A stretch of DNA of 11,358 nt, taken from Chitinophagaceae bacterium (lineage in GTDB: Bacteria; Bacteroidota; Bacteroidia; Chitinophagales; Chitinophagaceae). Below, one piece after another: positions 1 to 7,774 of the stretch. Both the position numbers and the translations under genes were made by a program. Within the stretch, counting starts at the first letter, position 1; the number at the start of each line of letters is the position of its first letter. The notes beneath the pieces are model-generated. The model ran no database searches. It worked only from the letters and a program-made list of their open reading frames with translations, and was not told where the DNA came from. The stretch is from contig DMPB01000182.1 in NCBI GenBank assembly GCA_003456175.1, forward strand, positions 1-11,358. Reading direction: 5' to 3'.

Positions 1-1296
1 GTTACGTGGATTAGTGGCGGAACTTATAATGCTGCCAATAGAACAGTTACTTTCAACACAATTAATTTGAATAGCGGACAAACAACTGATTTCACCTATC
101 GTGTTGCGGTTAACGCCGGTACTTTTACCCCAGCTACCAATCATGTGAATGAGCCCATCAATAGCAATGTGGTGCCAGCTATATTCTCAACAACATTCAG
201 TGGTCTTTCTACATGGGTTACATCGAGCACAAGAAGCTACAATAATGGATTCTCCTTATTCACACAGAACAATACTACCCCGGAAGAAAAAGTATTGTTC
301 ACACTTAACGGATTTACCCTAAACCGAGTAAGTAGCTTAAGTTTCTGGCATTATTACATTACAGAAAGTGGTTACGATGGTGGTGTAGTTGAGCTTAGTA
401 CCGATGGCGGTAGTACTTGGTTCGATGCTGCACCTTACATAACAACCAACACTTATAACGGAGTTATTGCGAACGATGCCACAGGTAGTACGCTACTCGG
501 TCGTAGAGCTTTCACAGGCAACAGTGGTAGTTTTGTGAATACCATTGTGAACCTTCGCGATTTTACAGGGCAAAGTATTCGCTTCCGTTTCCGCTTTGCC
601 AGCGATAATGGTACAGCTGGTGAAGGTTGGTACATTGATAACATTCGTTTGGTAAGCGAATCGGCGGTATATAACAAAGCTGAATTGTTTAACGCATTCA
701 ACAATCGCTTAAGTATTGATGATAACATCATGAATATCAATAACTTAACCTTGCCGGTGGTGTATCGTTCATTTACAGCAGAGCGTCAACAAAACAATGC
801 ACTACTACAATGGAGTACTACCCAAGAAATAAATGCAAGTTACTTTGAAGTAGAGCATAGCATCAATCCTAACAACGGGTTTAAAGCACTCGGAACAGTT
901 GCCGCAAAAGGTAATAGTAACCTTACGGTAAATTACAAGTTCACGCATACACAACCTGTAACTGGTATTAATTACTACCGCTTAAAGCAGTTCGATAAAG
1001 ATGGCACTTTCCACTACAGCGAGGTTAGAACCTTAGAGTGGAAGGCTAACGGACCTGTAATTACTATCGCACCTAACCCAGCATGGGGTAAGTTACAGGT
1101 GCAATTGCAAAACAACACCGATGTGTTCGATGTGTGGTTAGTAAGTGCAGCAGGAGAAACCGTTGCTACTTGGTCGAACCAACGTGGTAATGTTACACTA
1201 GCGCTTCCAACAACATTAGCTACGGGCACCTATTGGATACATTGTAGCAATCAACAATGGCAGCAGGTACAACCAGTATTTATTCAAAAGCCTTAG
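1..1296 (+). CDS. C-terminal part of a secreted T9SS cargo protein (possibly a metallopeptidase)
   Basis: The reading frame is open from the first base, so the true start lies upstream; 431 residues are visible. Residues 1-50 look like the end of a beta-sandwich repeat. Residues about 58-217 resemble a jelly-roll/MAM-like adhesion domain, ending in the typical GWYIDNIRL (about 209-217). Residues 251-350 form a fibronectin-like module (LPVVYRSFTA, LLQWSTTQEINASYFEVEHS, NYYRLKQFDKDG) that in Bacteroidota usually stands before a sorting signal. Residues 352-431 are a type A T9SS C-terminal domain with the APNP motif (357-360) and a beta-rich tail ending GTYWIHC...FIQKP. The protein is therefore expected to cross the outer membrane by T9SS and be released or attached to the surface. 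No catalytic domain is visible. The module order recalls M36 (fungalysin-like) peptidases of Chitinophagaceae, but that is inference from memory. The gene ends in its own terminator. Confidence 0.88.
   Translation, partial: VTWISGGTYNAANRTVTFNTINLNSGQTTDFTYRVAVNAGTFTPATNHVNEPINSNVVPAIFSTTFSGLSTWVTSSTRSYNNGFSLFTQNNTTPEEKVLFTLNGFTLNRVSSLSFWHYYITESGYDGGVVELSTDGGSTWFDAAPYITTNTYNGVIANDATGSTLLGRRAFTGNSGSFVNTIVNLRDFTGQSIRFRFRFASDNGTAGEGWYIDNIRLVSESAVYNKAELFNAFNNRLSIDDNIMNINNLTLPVVYRSFTAERQQNNALLQWSTTQEINASYFEVEHSINPNNGFKALGTVAAKGNSNLTVNYKFTHTQPVTGINYYRLKQFDKDGTFHYSEVRTLEWKANGPVITIAPNPAWGKLQVQLQNNTDVFDVWLVSAAGETVATWSNQRGNVTLALPTTLATGTYWIHCSNQQWQQVQPVFIQKP
921..932 (+). repeat. Dispersed repeat copy 1, CCTTACGGTAAA (intragenic)
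   Basis: Exact match to the window consensus CCTTRCGGYAAA, followed by T. It lies inside the T9SS cargo gene and is read as (N)LTVN in the module before the sorting domain. It is one of two copies inside coding sequence. Confidence 0.7.
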
Positions 1297-1332
1297 CGTA
1301 TTCTTTAACATCGTTGAAGGCAATGCATACCC

Positions 1333-1360
1333 GCCCTTACATTTACCGTAAGGGCTTTTT
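1333..1360 (+). terminator. Rho-independent terminator of the T9SS cargo gene
   Basis: A perfect 8-bp stem, GCCCTTAC (1333-1340) with GTAAGGGC (1348-1355), has a 7-nt loop ATTTACC and is followed directly by five T. It sits 36 bases after the stop codon. The loop and descending arm contain a copy of the dispersed repeat. Confidence 0.85.
1342..1353 (-). repeat. Dispersed repeat copy 2, inside a terminator hairpin
   Basis: TTTACCGTAAGG on the + strand, the reverse complement of CCTTACGGTAAA. It forms most of the loop and descending arm of the terminator at 1333-1360; the ascending arm CCTTAC duplicates half of it. Confidence 0.75.
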
Positions 1361-1416
1361 AATACCTAGTATTAGGTGAAATTCAAATGCAAGTACATAT
1401 TTAAGGGCGAATAGCG

Positions 1417-1424
1417 TTAATTTG
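1417..1424 (+). promoter_or_regulatory. Candidate Bacteroidota -7 box (TTAATTTG)
   Basis: TTAATTTG matches 5 of the 6 fixed bases of the Bacteroidota -7 consensus TAnnTTTG. It lies upstream of the glycosyltransferase, and the same octamer followed by C stands before the OmpH-like gene. No convincing -33 TTTG was found. A transcript starting a few bases downstream could not use the TTG codon at 1422, which overlaps the box. Confidence 0.4.
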
Positions 1425-1472
1425 CACCGTACCCAAGGCATGTATTGCAAAATGCACATGCCCAATTATTCT

Positions 1473-2315
1473 ATGAGAGTAGCTTTTTTATTGATAACAT
1501 ATACTAACCCAGAGCAAACACTCAGGCTTATCAATAAGCTACAGCATCCTGATTTTGATTTTTATATACACCTCGATGCAAAAGTTGATTTGCAAACGCA
1601 TGCTGTTTTTCTCAACATGCCGCAAGTTTATTTTATCAAAAACAGGGTAGATGTGAAGTGGGCAGGCTTTTCAACCGTACAAGCCATGCTCAACGCTATA
1701 GAAGAAATCATTGCAACCAAAGAACCGTACGATTTTGTACACCTTATGAGTGGGCAAGATTACCCTATTAAAAGCACCCGCTTTATTCATCGGTTTTTTG
1801 ACCAGCATAAAGGCAAAGAGTTTGTTCATGCACTTCATTTTTATACCGAGTGGCTAGAGGCGGTTCCTCGTATCGAAGAATATCATCTTACCGATTACAG
1901 CATACCCGGAAAGTATAAGCTACAATGGCTTATGAATAAAGTACTTGGTAAGCGAAAGGCTCCTATGAATTACGAGTTTTATGGTAAAAGCATGTTTTGG
2001 ACATTGTCTTTACCTGCGTGCAAATACGTGGTAGACCTATTCAATAACAACAAGCGTTTCAAACGTTTTGTAAAACTTACTTGGGCACCCGACGAGTTCA
2101 TCATACCAACCATTATTATGAACTCGCCTTTTAGGCACAATGCAGTTCGAGAAAACTTGCTTTTTGTAGATATGCCCGAAGGTACCAGCCACCCCAAATG
2201 GCTAGGCGTTGAAGATTTTCCTCGACTTCAAAACAGCCCCAAGCTATTTGCCCGAAAATTCAAGCTAGAGCAAAACCCCGAAATATTCGATATGCTCGAT
2301 TGGTTGACTCGCTAA
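1473..2315 (+). CDS. GT14-type (core-2/I-branching) beta-1,6-N-acetylglucosaminyltransferase family protein
   Basis: Glycosyltransferase of the Branch family (GT14), which in eukaryotes transfers GlcNAc or xylose from a nucleotide sugar. Bacterial members are thought to act on surface polysaccharides or glycoproteins; the acceptor here is unknown. Motifs from residue 1: MRVAFLLITYTNPEQ (N-terminal strand of the GT-A fold), YIHLDAK (31-37), VKWAGFSTVQAML (61-73), HLMSGQDYPI (90-99) and WAPDEFIIPTI (204-214), where E208 fits the catalytic glutamate of the family. It is 280 aa, normal for bacterial members, with no signal peptide or membrane helix, so probably cytoplasmic. I chose ATG 1473 because homologues begin at this MR(I/V)A sequence. 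ATGs at 1440, 1452 and 1458 are possible alternatives, and no Shine-Dalgarno sequence decides. It seems to be transcribed alone. Confidence 0.82.
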   Translation: MRVAFLLITYTNPEQTLRLINKLQHPDFDFYIHLDAKVDLQTHAVFLNMPQVYFIKNRVDVKWAGFSTVQAMLNAIEEIIATKEPYDFVHLMSGQDYPIKSTRFIHRFFDQHKGKEFVHALHFYTEWLEAVPRIEEYHLTDYSIPGKYKLQWLMNKVLGKRKAPMNYEFYGKSMFWTLSLPACKYVVDLFNNNKRFKRFVKLTWAPDEFIIPTIIMNSPFRHNAVRENLLFVDMPEGTSHPKWLGVEDFPRLQNSPKLFARKFKLEQNPEIFDMLDWLTR

Positions 2316-2338
2316 AGACCAATTTTTACACATTTCGC

Positions 2339-2358
2339 TGCAAAATCCTGCATTTTTT
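2339..2358 (+). terminator. Weak candidate terminator after the glycosyltransferase
   Basis: TGCA (2339-2342) can pair with TGCA (2349-2352) across a 6-nt loop, followed by six T. A 4-bp stem is marginal. It is the only terminator-like structure between this gene and the rpoC promoter. Confidence 0.25.
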
Positions 2359-2374
2359 GTATTGTTTTTCCCTT

Positions 2375-2382
2375 TACCTTTG
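2375..2382 (+). promoter_or_regulatory. Promoter -7 box (TACCTTTG) for rpoC
   Basis: TACCTTTG matches the Bacteroidota -7 consensus TAnnTTTG at every fixed position. A TTTG at 2356-2359 could be the -33 element, although the 15-bp spacing is shorter than usual. Transcription would start near 2386-2390 and give rpoC a leader of about 200 nt. Confidence 0.55.
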
Positions 2383-2463
2383 CCCTCTTATGAAATTTGG
2401 GTTCGTGTATCTTTTTCACGCGGTTAATGTTCGTTTTCAAAATAACGTTATAAATAGGTAGCT

Positions 2464-2496
2464 GTACTGCTATAGGCAAGTTGCTTATAGCTGTAT
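2464..2496 (+). promoter_or_regulatory. Hairpin in the rpoC leader
   Basis: GCTATAGGCA (2469-2478) pairs with TGCTTATAGC (2482-2491) through one G-T wobble around a 3-nt loop. After one T-T mismatch four more pairs (2464-2467 with 2493-2496, one of them wobble) extend the stem. No T run follows, so it does not look like a simple terminator. Confidence 0.5.
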
Positions 2497-2505
2497 TGTT
2501 ATGTA

Positions 2506-2517
2506 TTTACCGCAAGG
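2506..2517 (-). repeat. Dispersed repeat copy 3, CCTTGCGGTAAA
   Basis: TTTACCGCAAGG on the + strand. It lies in the rpoC leader and faces copy 4, 29 bp downstream. Confidence 0.7.
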
Positions 2518-2546
2518 AAAGTGCTCAAAGCCAATATTCATAGGTG

Positions 2547-2558
2547 CCTTACGGCAAA
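2547..2558 (+). repeat. Dispersed repeat copy 4, CCTTACGGCAAA
   Basis: Exact consensus match followed by TG, in the rpoC leader. It is inverted relative to copy 3. The two can pair at 10 of 12 positions plus two flanking pairs, with two A-C mismatches. Confidence 0.7.
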
Positions 2559-2568
2559 TGAGTAACGC

Positions 2569-2584
2569 AAAAATTGCAATTTTT
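2569..2584 (+). repeat. Perfect 16-bp palindrome before the rpoC start
   Basis: AAAAATTGCAATTTTT is identical to its reverse complement and ends 4 nt before the ATG at 2589. It occupies the place where a ribosome binding site would be, and could be a protein-binding operator or a small hairpin affecting initiation. Confidence 0.6.
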
Positions 2585-2588
2585 ACAT

Positions 2589-5500
2589 ATGGCCATTAAA
2601 AAAGACAACCGTCCTAGAGCCAATTTTTCTCAGATAACTATCGGCTTAGCTAGCCCAGATAGCATCTTAGAACGCAGCTTTGGCGAAGTGTTAAAGCCCG
2701 AAACTATTAATTACCGTACCTACAAACCAGAACGCGATGGTTTGTTTTGCGAACGCATTTTTGGGCCTGTTAAAGATTTTGAATGTGCCTGCGGCAAGTA
2801 CAAGCGTATCCGTTATAAGGGTATTGTGTGCGACCGTTGCGGCGTAGAAGTTACTGAAAAGAAGGTGCGCCGTGAGCGTATGGGCCACATAAAATTAGTG
2901 GTTCCTATTGTACACATTTGGTACTTCAAGAGCCTTCCTAACAAAATTGGTTACTTGTTAGGTATGAGCAGCAAAAAGCTTGAAAGTATTATTTACTACG
3001 AGCGTTATGCTGTAATACAGCCGGGTGTAAAAGAGAATTTGAACACTGGTGATTTACTTACCGAAGAAGAGTACTTAGATATTATTGACGCCTTACCAAG
3101 AGAAAATCAGTACCTGCCCGATGATGATCCTCAAAAATTCATCGCTAAAATGGGTGCTGAAGCTGTAAGCGACTTGTTAAGCCGTATTGATTTAGATGAG
3201 TTAAGCTATCAGTTACGTAATGCAGCCGCTAATGAAACGAGCCAGCAACGTAAGGCCGATGCTTTGAAGCGCTTAAGCGTTGTAGAAGCATTCCGCGATG
3301 CTAACAGCCGTATTACGAACCGCCCTGAGTGGATGGTAATGCAGTATATTCCTGTAATTCCACCAGAATTACGCCCGTTAGTTCCATTAGATGGTGGCCG
3401 TTTTGCTTCATCTGATTTGAACGACTTATACCGTCGTGTTATCATACGCAACAACCGTTTAAAGCGTTTGTTAGAAATTAAAGCACCTGAGGTAATCTTA
3501 CGTAACGAAAAGCGTATGTTACAAGAGGCTATCGACTCATTGTTCGATAACTCTCGTAAGAGCAATGCTGTTAAAGCAGAAGGCGGACGTGCTTTAAAAT
3601 CGTTATCAGACGTACTAAAAGGTAAGCAAGGTCGTTTCCGTCAGAACTTATTAGGTAAGCGTGTTGACTATTCTGGTCGTTCGGTTATTGTAGTAGGTCC
3701 TGAGTTGAAAATGCATGAGTGCGGCTTACCAAAAGATATGGCTGCAGAGTTATTTAAGCCATTTATCATTCGTAAATTAATTGAAAGAGGTATCGTTAAA
3801 ACAGTAAAGAGTGCCAAGAAATTGGTAGATCGTAAAGATGCTGTTATTTGGGATATCTTAGAAAATATCTTAAAGGGTCACCCGGTAATGTTAAACCGTG
3901 CCCCAACCCTACACCGCTTATCTATTCAGGCATTCCAGCCTAAGTTGGTAGAAGGTAAAGCAATTCAATTACACCCGTTGGTTACTGCGGCTTTCAACGC
4001 CGACTTTGATGGTGACCAAATGGCCGTGCACGTACCATTAAGCAATGCGGCAATTTTAGAAGCACAGTTGCTCATGTTGAGTGCACATAATATTTTGAAC
4101 CCTCAAAATGGTACACCAATTACCCTTCCTTCACAAGACATGGTGTTGGGCTTGTACTACATTACTAAGGGTAAGAAAACCATGGGAGATGAGATCGTAA
4201 AAGGCGAGGGAAAGGCCTTTTACAGCATGGAAGAAGTAATTATTGCCTACAATGAAGGTCGTGTAGACTTACATGCTAATATTAAAGTACGTACCAACGT
4301 TCGTGAGAAAAATGGTACGCTTGTTAAAAAGCTGATCGAAACAACAGTTGGTCGCGTATTGTTTAACCAATTTGTTCCTGAAGAAGTAGGTTTCGTAAAT
4401 GCCTTATTAACTAAGAAAAGTTTGAGGGAAATCATTGGTGACATCATCAAAATCACCAATGTTCCTAAAACTGCTAAATTCTTAGATGATATCAAGCAAT
4501 TAGGTTTCCGTATGGCATTCCGTGGTGGTTTATCGTTCAATGTGAATGATTTGATCATCCCTGATATGCGTAACGAGTTGTTAGAGCAAGCCAAAGTAGA
4601 GGTAGATGAAGTTTGGGAAAACTACAACATGGGTTTAATTACCAACAACGAACGTTACAACCAGGTAATTGATATTTGGAGTCGTGTAGATACCCGAATT
4701 ACTGAAACGCTTATTCGTGAAATGCAAACCGACAAACAAGGCTTCAACTCAGTATACATGATGTTGGATTCTGGGGCTCGTGGTTCTAAGCAACAGGTTA
4801 AGCAGTTGGCAGGTATTCGTGGTTTGATGGCTAAGCCTCGTAAGAGTGGTAGTTCTGGTTCTGAAATCATTGAGAACCCAATCCTTTCTAACTTTAAAGG
4901 AGGCTTGAACGTATTAGACTACTTTATCTCTACCCACGGTGCTCGTAAAGGTTTGGCCGATACCGCCCTTAAAACAGCGGATGCTGGTTACCTAACACGT
5001 CGTTTGGTTGATGTTGCTCAAGATGTTGTTATCACAGAGGTTGATTGTGGTACACTTCGTGGCATTGCTACAAGTGCTTTAAAGGATAATGAAGACATTA
5101 TAGAGCCATTACGTGATCGTATTGAAGGTCGTACTTCGTTACACGATGTACGTAACCCACTTACAGATGAATTAATTGTTGGTGCTGGCGAAGAAATTAC
5201 AGTTGACATTGCACGTGCTATTGAAGATGCTGGTGTTGAAACCGTAGAAATTCGTAGCGTACTTACTTGCGAAAGCAAGCGTGGTGTGTGTGTGAAATGT
5301 TATGGTCGTAACCTTGCTACTGGCTATACCGCTCAAGAAGGTGATGCCGTAGGTATTATCGCAGCACAATCTATCGGTGAACCTGGTACACAGCTTACGC
5401 TTCGTACCTTCCACGTGGGTGGTATCGCAGGTAGTAGTTCTGTTGAAAGTTCATTGTATGCTAAGTTCGATGGAACATTACAATTCGATGGCTTACGTAC

Positions 5501-6878
5501 AGTAACAGCTCTAAATAACGAAGGTGATAAAGTACAAATCGTAATTGGCCGTACAGGTGAAATTCGTAACATGGATGTTAAGAATGATCGCTTATTGAAT
5601 GTGATGAACATTCCATACGGTAGTACTTTGTTGGTAAAAGATGGTCAGGAAATCAAGAAAGGTGATGCAATCTGTTCATGGGATCCATTCAACAATGTAT
5701 TGATTGCCGAAATAGATGGTCAAGTACGCTTAGAGAACGTATTAGAGGGTGTTACTTACCGTGAAGAGGCTGATGAACAAACTGGCCACCGCGATAAGGT
5801 TGTTATCGAAACAAAAGATAAAACCAAGATACCAGGTATGGTTATCGAGGGCAGTAAAGAAGTTAAAAACTACAACTTGCCTGTTGGTAGCCGCTTAATG
5901 GTAGATGAAGGTGATACTGTTAAAGCTGGGCAAGTATTGGTGAAAATACCTCGTACAATGCGTAAGAGTGGCGATATCACCGGTGGTTTGCCTCGTGTAA
6001 CTGAATTGTTTGAGGCACGTAACCCAAGTAACCCTGCTGTAGTTTGTGAAATCGACGGTGTAGTGGCTTTTGGTAACGTGAAGCGTGGTAACCGCGAAAT
6101 CATTGTTGAAGCTAAAGATGGTGTTGTTAAAAAGTACTTGGTACCATTAACACGTCAGATTCTTGTGCAAGATGGCGACTTCGTGAAAGCTGGTACAGCA
6201 TTATCAGATGGTCAGGTTGCTCCAGCCGATATTCTTGCTATCAAAGGGCCGTTTGCAGTACAAGAGTATGTAGTGAACGAAATTCAAGAAGTATACCGCT
6301 TACAAGGTGTAAAAATCAACGACAAGCACATTGAAGTAATCGTTCGTCAGATGATGAAGAAAGTTGAAATCGTTGATGCTGGTGATACTAAATTCTTAGA
6401 AGAAGATTTAGAAGATCGTTTCGACTTTAACGAAGAAAACGATAGAATCTTCGATAAGAAAGTAGTTACTGATGCCGGCGAAAGCACTCGTATGAAGTCT
6501 GGCCAAATTGTAACCTTGCGTGAACTTCGTGAAGAGAACTCTATCTTACGTCGTTCAGATAAGAAGTTGGTAGAGGTTCGTGATGCACGTCCTGCAACTG
6601 CAACGCCGGTGTTACTAGGTATTACTAAAGCTTCATTAGGTGTACAAAGCTGGATTTCTGCAGCTTCGTTCCAGGAAACTACTAAAGTATTAAGCACTGC
6701 AGCTATTAACGGTAAAACCGATTTAATGGCTGGCTTGAAAGAAAACGTAATTACTGGTCACCTCATCCCTGCAGGTACAGGTTTGAAGAAATACGAATCG
6801 TTACTTGTTGGTAGCAAAGAAGAATATGAACTACTTGCTACTACCAGAGAAGCAATGAGCTTTGACGACGATGAATAG
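2589..6878 (+). CDS. rpoC: DNA-directed RNA polymerase subunit beta'
   Basis: Largest subunit of bacterial RNA polymerase; it carries the catalytic magnesium site. The gene is complete at 1429 aa, usual for Bacteroidota. The N-terminal zinc ribbon has C66, C68, C81 and C84. The catalytic motif NADFDGDQ is at 470-477, with D472, D474 and D476 binding magnesium. The second zinc site is C820, C894, C901 and C904. The trigger-loop helix [16 protein letters not shown] (930-945) has leucine at 938 where E. coli has methionine. The C-terminal end carries the acidic tail [12 protein letters not shown] 2589 ([10 protein letters not shown]) matches the family start, and the in-frame TTG at 2574 lies inside a palindrome and is rejected. 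No Shine-Dalgarno sequence is evident. Its upstream neighbour is a glycosyltransferase rather than rpoB, which is unusual. It is expressed from its own promoter and leader and ends in a strong terminator. Confidence 0.99.
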   Translation: MAIKKDNRPRANFSQITIGLASPDSILERSFGEVLKPETINYRTYKPERDGLFCERIFGPVKDFECACGKYKRIRYKGIVCDRCGVEVTEKKVRRERMGHIKLVVPIVHIWYFKSLPNKIGYLLGMSSKKLESIIYYERYAVIQPGVKENLNTGDLLTEEEYLDIIDALPRENQYLPDDDPQKFIAKMGAEAVSDLLSRIDLDELSYQLRNAAANETSQQRKADALKRLSVVEAFRDANSRITNRPEWMVMQYIPVIPPELRPLVPLDGGRFASSDLNDLYRRVIIRNNRLKRLLEIKAPEVILRNEKRMLQEAIDSLFDNSRKSNAVKAEGGRALKSLSDVLKGKQGRFRQNLLGKRVDYSGRSVIVVGPELKMHECGLPKDMAAELFKPFIIRKLIERGIVKTVKSAKKLVDRKDAVIWDILENILKGHPVMLNRAPTLHRLSIQAFQPKLVEGKAIQLHPLVTAAFNADFDGDQMAVHVPLSNAAILEAQLLMLSAHNILNPQNGTPITLPSQDMVLGLYYITKGKKTMGDEIVKGEGKAFYSMEEVIIAYNEGRVDLHANIKVRTNVREKNGTLVKKLIETTVGRVLFNQFVPEEVGFVNALLTKKSLREIIGDIIKITNVPKTAKFLDDIKQLGFRMAFRGGLSFNVNDLIIPDMRNELLEQAKVEVDEVWENYNMGLITNNERYNQVIDIWSRVDTRITETLIREMQTDKQGFNSVYMMLDSGARGSKQQVKQLAGIRGLMAKPRKSGSSGSEIIENPILSNFKGGLNVLDYFISTHGARKGLADTALKTADAGYLTRRLVDVAQDVVITEVDCGTLRGIATSALKDNEDIIEPLRDRIEGRTSLHDVRNPLTDELIVGAGEEITVDIARAIEDAGVETVEIRSVLTCESKRGVCVKCYGRNLATGYTAQEGDAVGIIAAQSIGEPGTQLTLRTFHVGGIAGSSSVESSLYAKFDGTLQFDGLRTVTALNNEGDKVQIVIGRTGEIRNMDVKNDRLLNVMNIPYGSTLLVKDGQEIKKGDAICSWDPFNNVLIAEIDGQVRLENVLEGVTYREEADEQTGHRDKVVIETKDKTKIPGMVIEGSKEVKNYNLPVGSRLMVDEGDTVKAGQVLVKIPRTMRKSGDITGGLPRVTELFEARNPSNPAVVCEIDGVVAFGNVKRGNREIIVEAKDGVVKKYLVPLTRQILVQDGDFVKAGTALSDGQVAPADILAIKGPFAVQEYVVNEIQEVYRLQGVKINDKHIEVIVRQMMKKVEIVDAGDTKFLEEDLEDRFDFNEENDRIFDKKVVTDAGESTRMKSGQIVTLRELREENSILRRSDKKLVEVRDARPATATPVLLGITKASLGVQSWISAASFQETTKVLSTAAINGKTDLMAGLKENVITGHLIPAGTGLKKYESLLVGSKEEYELLATTREAMSFDDDE

Positions 6879-6899
6879 TCAGTAACAACATACCATACA

Positions 6900-6911
6900 T
6901 TTACCGTAAGG
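6900..6911 (-). repeat. Dispersed repeat copy 5, CCTTACGGTAAA
   Basis: TTTACCGTAAGG on the + strand, between the rpoC stop codon and the terminator. It is preceded by CATACA and followed by TAAAGCTAA; a similar GTAAAAGCTAAA follows copy 6. Confidence 0.75.
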
Positions 6912-6918
6912 TAAAGCT

Positions 6919-6949
6919 AATAAGGGTGCCAGTACATGGCACCTTTATT
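6919..6949 (+). terminator. Rho-independent terminator of rpoC
   Basis: AATAAGGGTGCC (6919-6930) pairs with GGCACCTTTATT (6938-6949) over 12 positions, one a G-T wobble, around the loop AGTACAT. The A/T-rich ends allow it to act on either strand. It lies 40 bases after the rpoC stop. Confidence 0.85.
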
Positions 6950-7022
6950 GTTATTGGTACTTGCGTAAATGATCTGCAAATATTTGATGCCTACATTAAC
7001 ATCGCTTTTGCCGCTTTTCCCC

Positions 7023-7030
7023 TTAATTTG
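7023..7030 (+). promoter_or_regulatory. Candidate -7 box (TTAATTTG) of the OmpH-like gene
   Basis: TTAATTTG, followed by C, is identical to the candidate box before the glycosyltransferase and fits TAnnTTTG except at one base. It ends 17 nt before the ATG, implying a very short mRNA leader. A TTTG at 7007-7010 is too close to be a normal -33 element. Confidence 0.45.
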
Positions 7031-7047
7031 CCAATCAAACAAAAAGC

Positions 7048-7647
7048 ATGAAGCAAATTTCTACGATTGTTCAAGCAATACTTGCAGTTGCAGTAGCAGT
7101 ATTGTTCTATTTACACTTTACGAATAAAGCTAACACAACAGTAGTAACTAAAAATGCTGATGGAACAACGTCGGTAACCAACAATAAAATCGCCTACTTT
7201 GAACTTGATAGTTTAGAAAATCAATACACTTATTTTAAAGAAACACGTAACTACTTACGCGGTAAAGACGATGAGTTCAGTCGCCGTTTAAATAGTCTTA
7301 AATTACAATACGAAAACAAGCTTAAAGAAGCAAATGCCAAAGGTCCAAGCATGACACAGGCCGAGCAAACAGCCTTTCAACAAGAGCTCATGCGTATACA
7401 AGAAAGTTACCGACAAACAGAACAAGAAGGTGCTCAAGAAATGCAAGCACTCAGCCTTCAAAAAATGCAGGAAGTGAAAAAAACAATCCAAGATTTTCTG
7501 AAAACTTACTGCGAAGGCAAAGGCTACGCTTATGTATTTGCCAGCAGCGAAAACGATTACTTATATTATAAAGATTCTGCACAAAACATCACCAACGAGT
7601 TAATTGCAGCCCTCAACAAACAGTACAAAGAAAAACAAAAGCAATAA
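7048..7647 (+). CDS. OmpH/Skp family periplasmic chaperone-like protein
   Basis: Skp/OmpH proteins are trimeric periplasmic chaperones that hold unfolded outer-membrane proteins on their way to the BAM complex. This 199-residue protein has a hydrophobic N-terminal segment (about 5-24) acting as signal or membrane anchor, with no obvious cleavage site. A short polar linker follows, then IAYFELDSLE (48-57), which fits the first strand of the Skp body. A long charged region rich in Gln, Glu and Lys (about 60-150) should form the coiled-coil tentacles. The return segment YCEGKGYAYVFASSENDYLYYKDSAQNITNELIAALNKQY closes the body and is typical of the family. It has its own promoter and terminator and seems monocistronic. 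Family assignment is firm; whether it serves as general Skp or as a specialised paralogue cannot be told. Confidence 0.85.
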   Translation: MKQISTIVQAILAVAVAVLFYLHFTNKANTTVVTKNADGTTSVTNNKIAYFELDSLENQYTYFKETRNYLRGKDDEFSRRLNSLKLQYENKLKEANAKGPSMTQAEQTAFQQELMRIQESYRQTEQEGAQEMQALSLQKMQEVKKTIQDFLKTYCEGKGYAYVFASSENDYLYYKDSAQNITNELIAALNKQYKEKQKQ

Positions 7648-7652
7648 CCTTG

Positions 7653-7680
7653 AAAGCCCGTTCTTACCGAACGGGTTTTT
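7653..7680 (+). terminator. Rho-independent terminator of the OmpH-like gene
   Basis: CCCGTTC (7657-7663) pairs with GAACGGG (7669-7675) around loop TTACC and is followed by TTTTT; GAAA upstream also pairs with the first T residues. It starts 6 bases after the stop codon. Confidence 0.9.
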
Positions 7681-7691
7681 GTTGTAACCTA

Positions 7692-7703
7692 CCTTACGGT
7701 AAA
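7692..7703 (+). repeat. Dispersed repeat copy 6, CCTTACGGTAAA
   Basis: Exact match in the gap between the OmpH-like terminator and the permease gene. It is followed by A rather than the T seen after the other copies, and then by GCTAAAG. Confidence 0.75.
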
Positions 7704-7741
7704 AGCTAAAGCACACAGCAGAAATTATCCTTACAACAGCT

Positions 7742-7749
7742 TACATTTA
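7742..7749 (+). promoter_or_regulatory. Candidate -7 box (TACATTTA) of the permease-kinase operon
   Basis: TACATTTA fits TAnnTTTG except at the last base and lies 25 bases before the permease ATG. No clear -33 TTTG is present. Confidence 0.3.
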
Positions 7750-7774
7750 GCACACCTATACCAAAACTATTGTT

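Larger units (their letters stand above)
2383..2588 (+). promoter_or_regulatory. Structured 5' leader of rpoC
   Basis: This gene-free stretch between the promoter box and the rpoC start holds, in order: a 23-codon ORF (2390-2461, starting MKFGFVYLF) only 7 nt after the promoter box, a 33-nt hairpin (2464-2496), two inverted copies of the dispersed repeat (2506-2517, 2547-2558), and a perfect 16-bp palindrome (2569-2584) next to the start codon. Such a layout suggests control of rpoC at the RNA level. This is inference; I recognise no known riboswitch or ribosomal-protein leader here. Confidence 0.4.

Noticed and set aside
1422..1472. Upstream TTG start for the glycosyltransferase
   Set aside because: The codon overlaps the candidate promoter box, and the extra residues are not typical of the family.
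2320..2587. 11-bp direct repeat CAATTTTTACA flanking the rpoC promoter and leader
   Set aside because: It is A/T-rich and short, with no mobile-element ends or inverted termini inside; a chance repeat is the simpler explanation.
2574..2588. Upstream TTG start for rpoC
   Set aside because: It lies inside the 16-bp palindrome and adds MQFLH before the family-typical [13 protein letters not shown] 2589 is better.
2691..6697. Several antisense ORFs of 65-118 codons within rpoC
   Set aside because: They follow the codon periodicity of rpoC, have no promoter or family resemblance, and are shadow frames.
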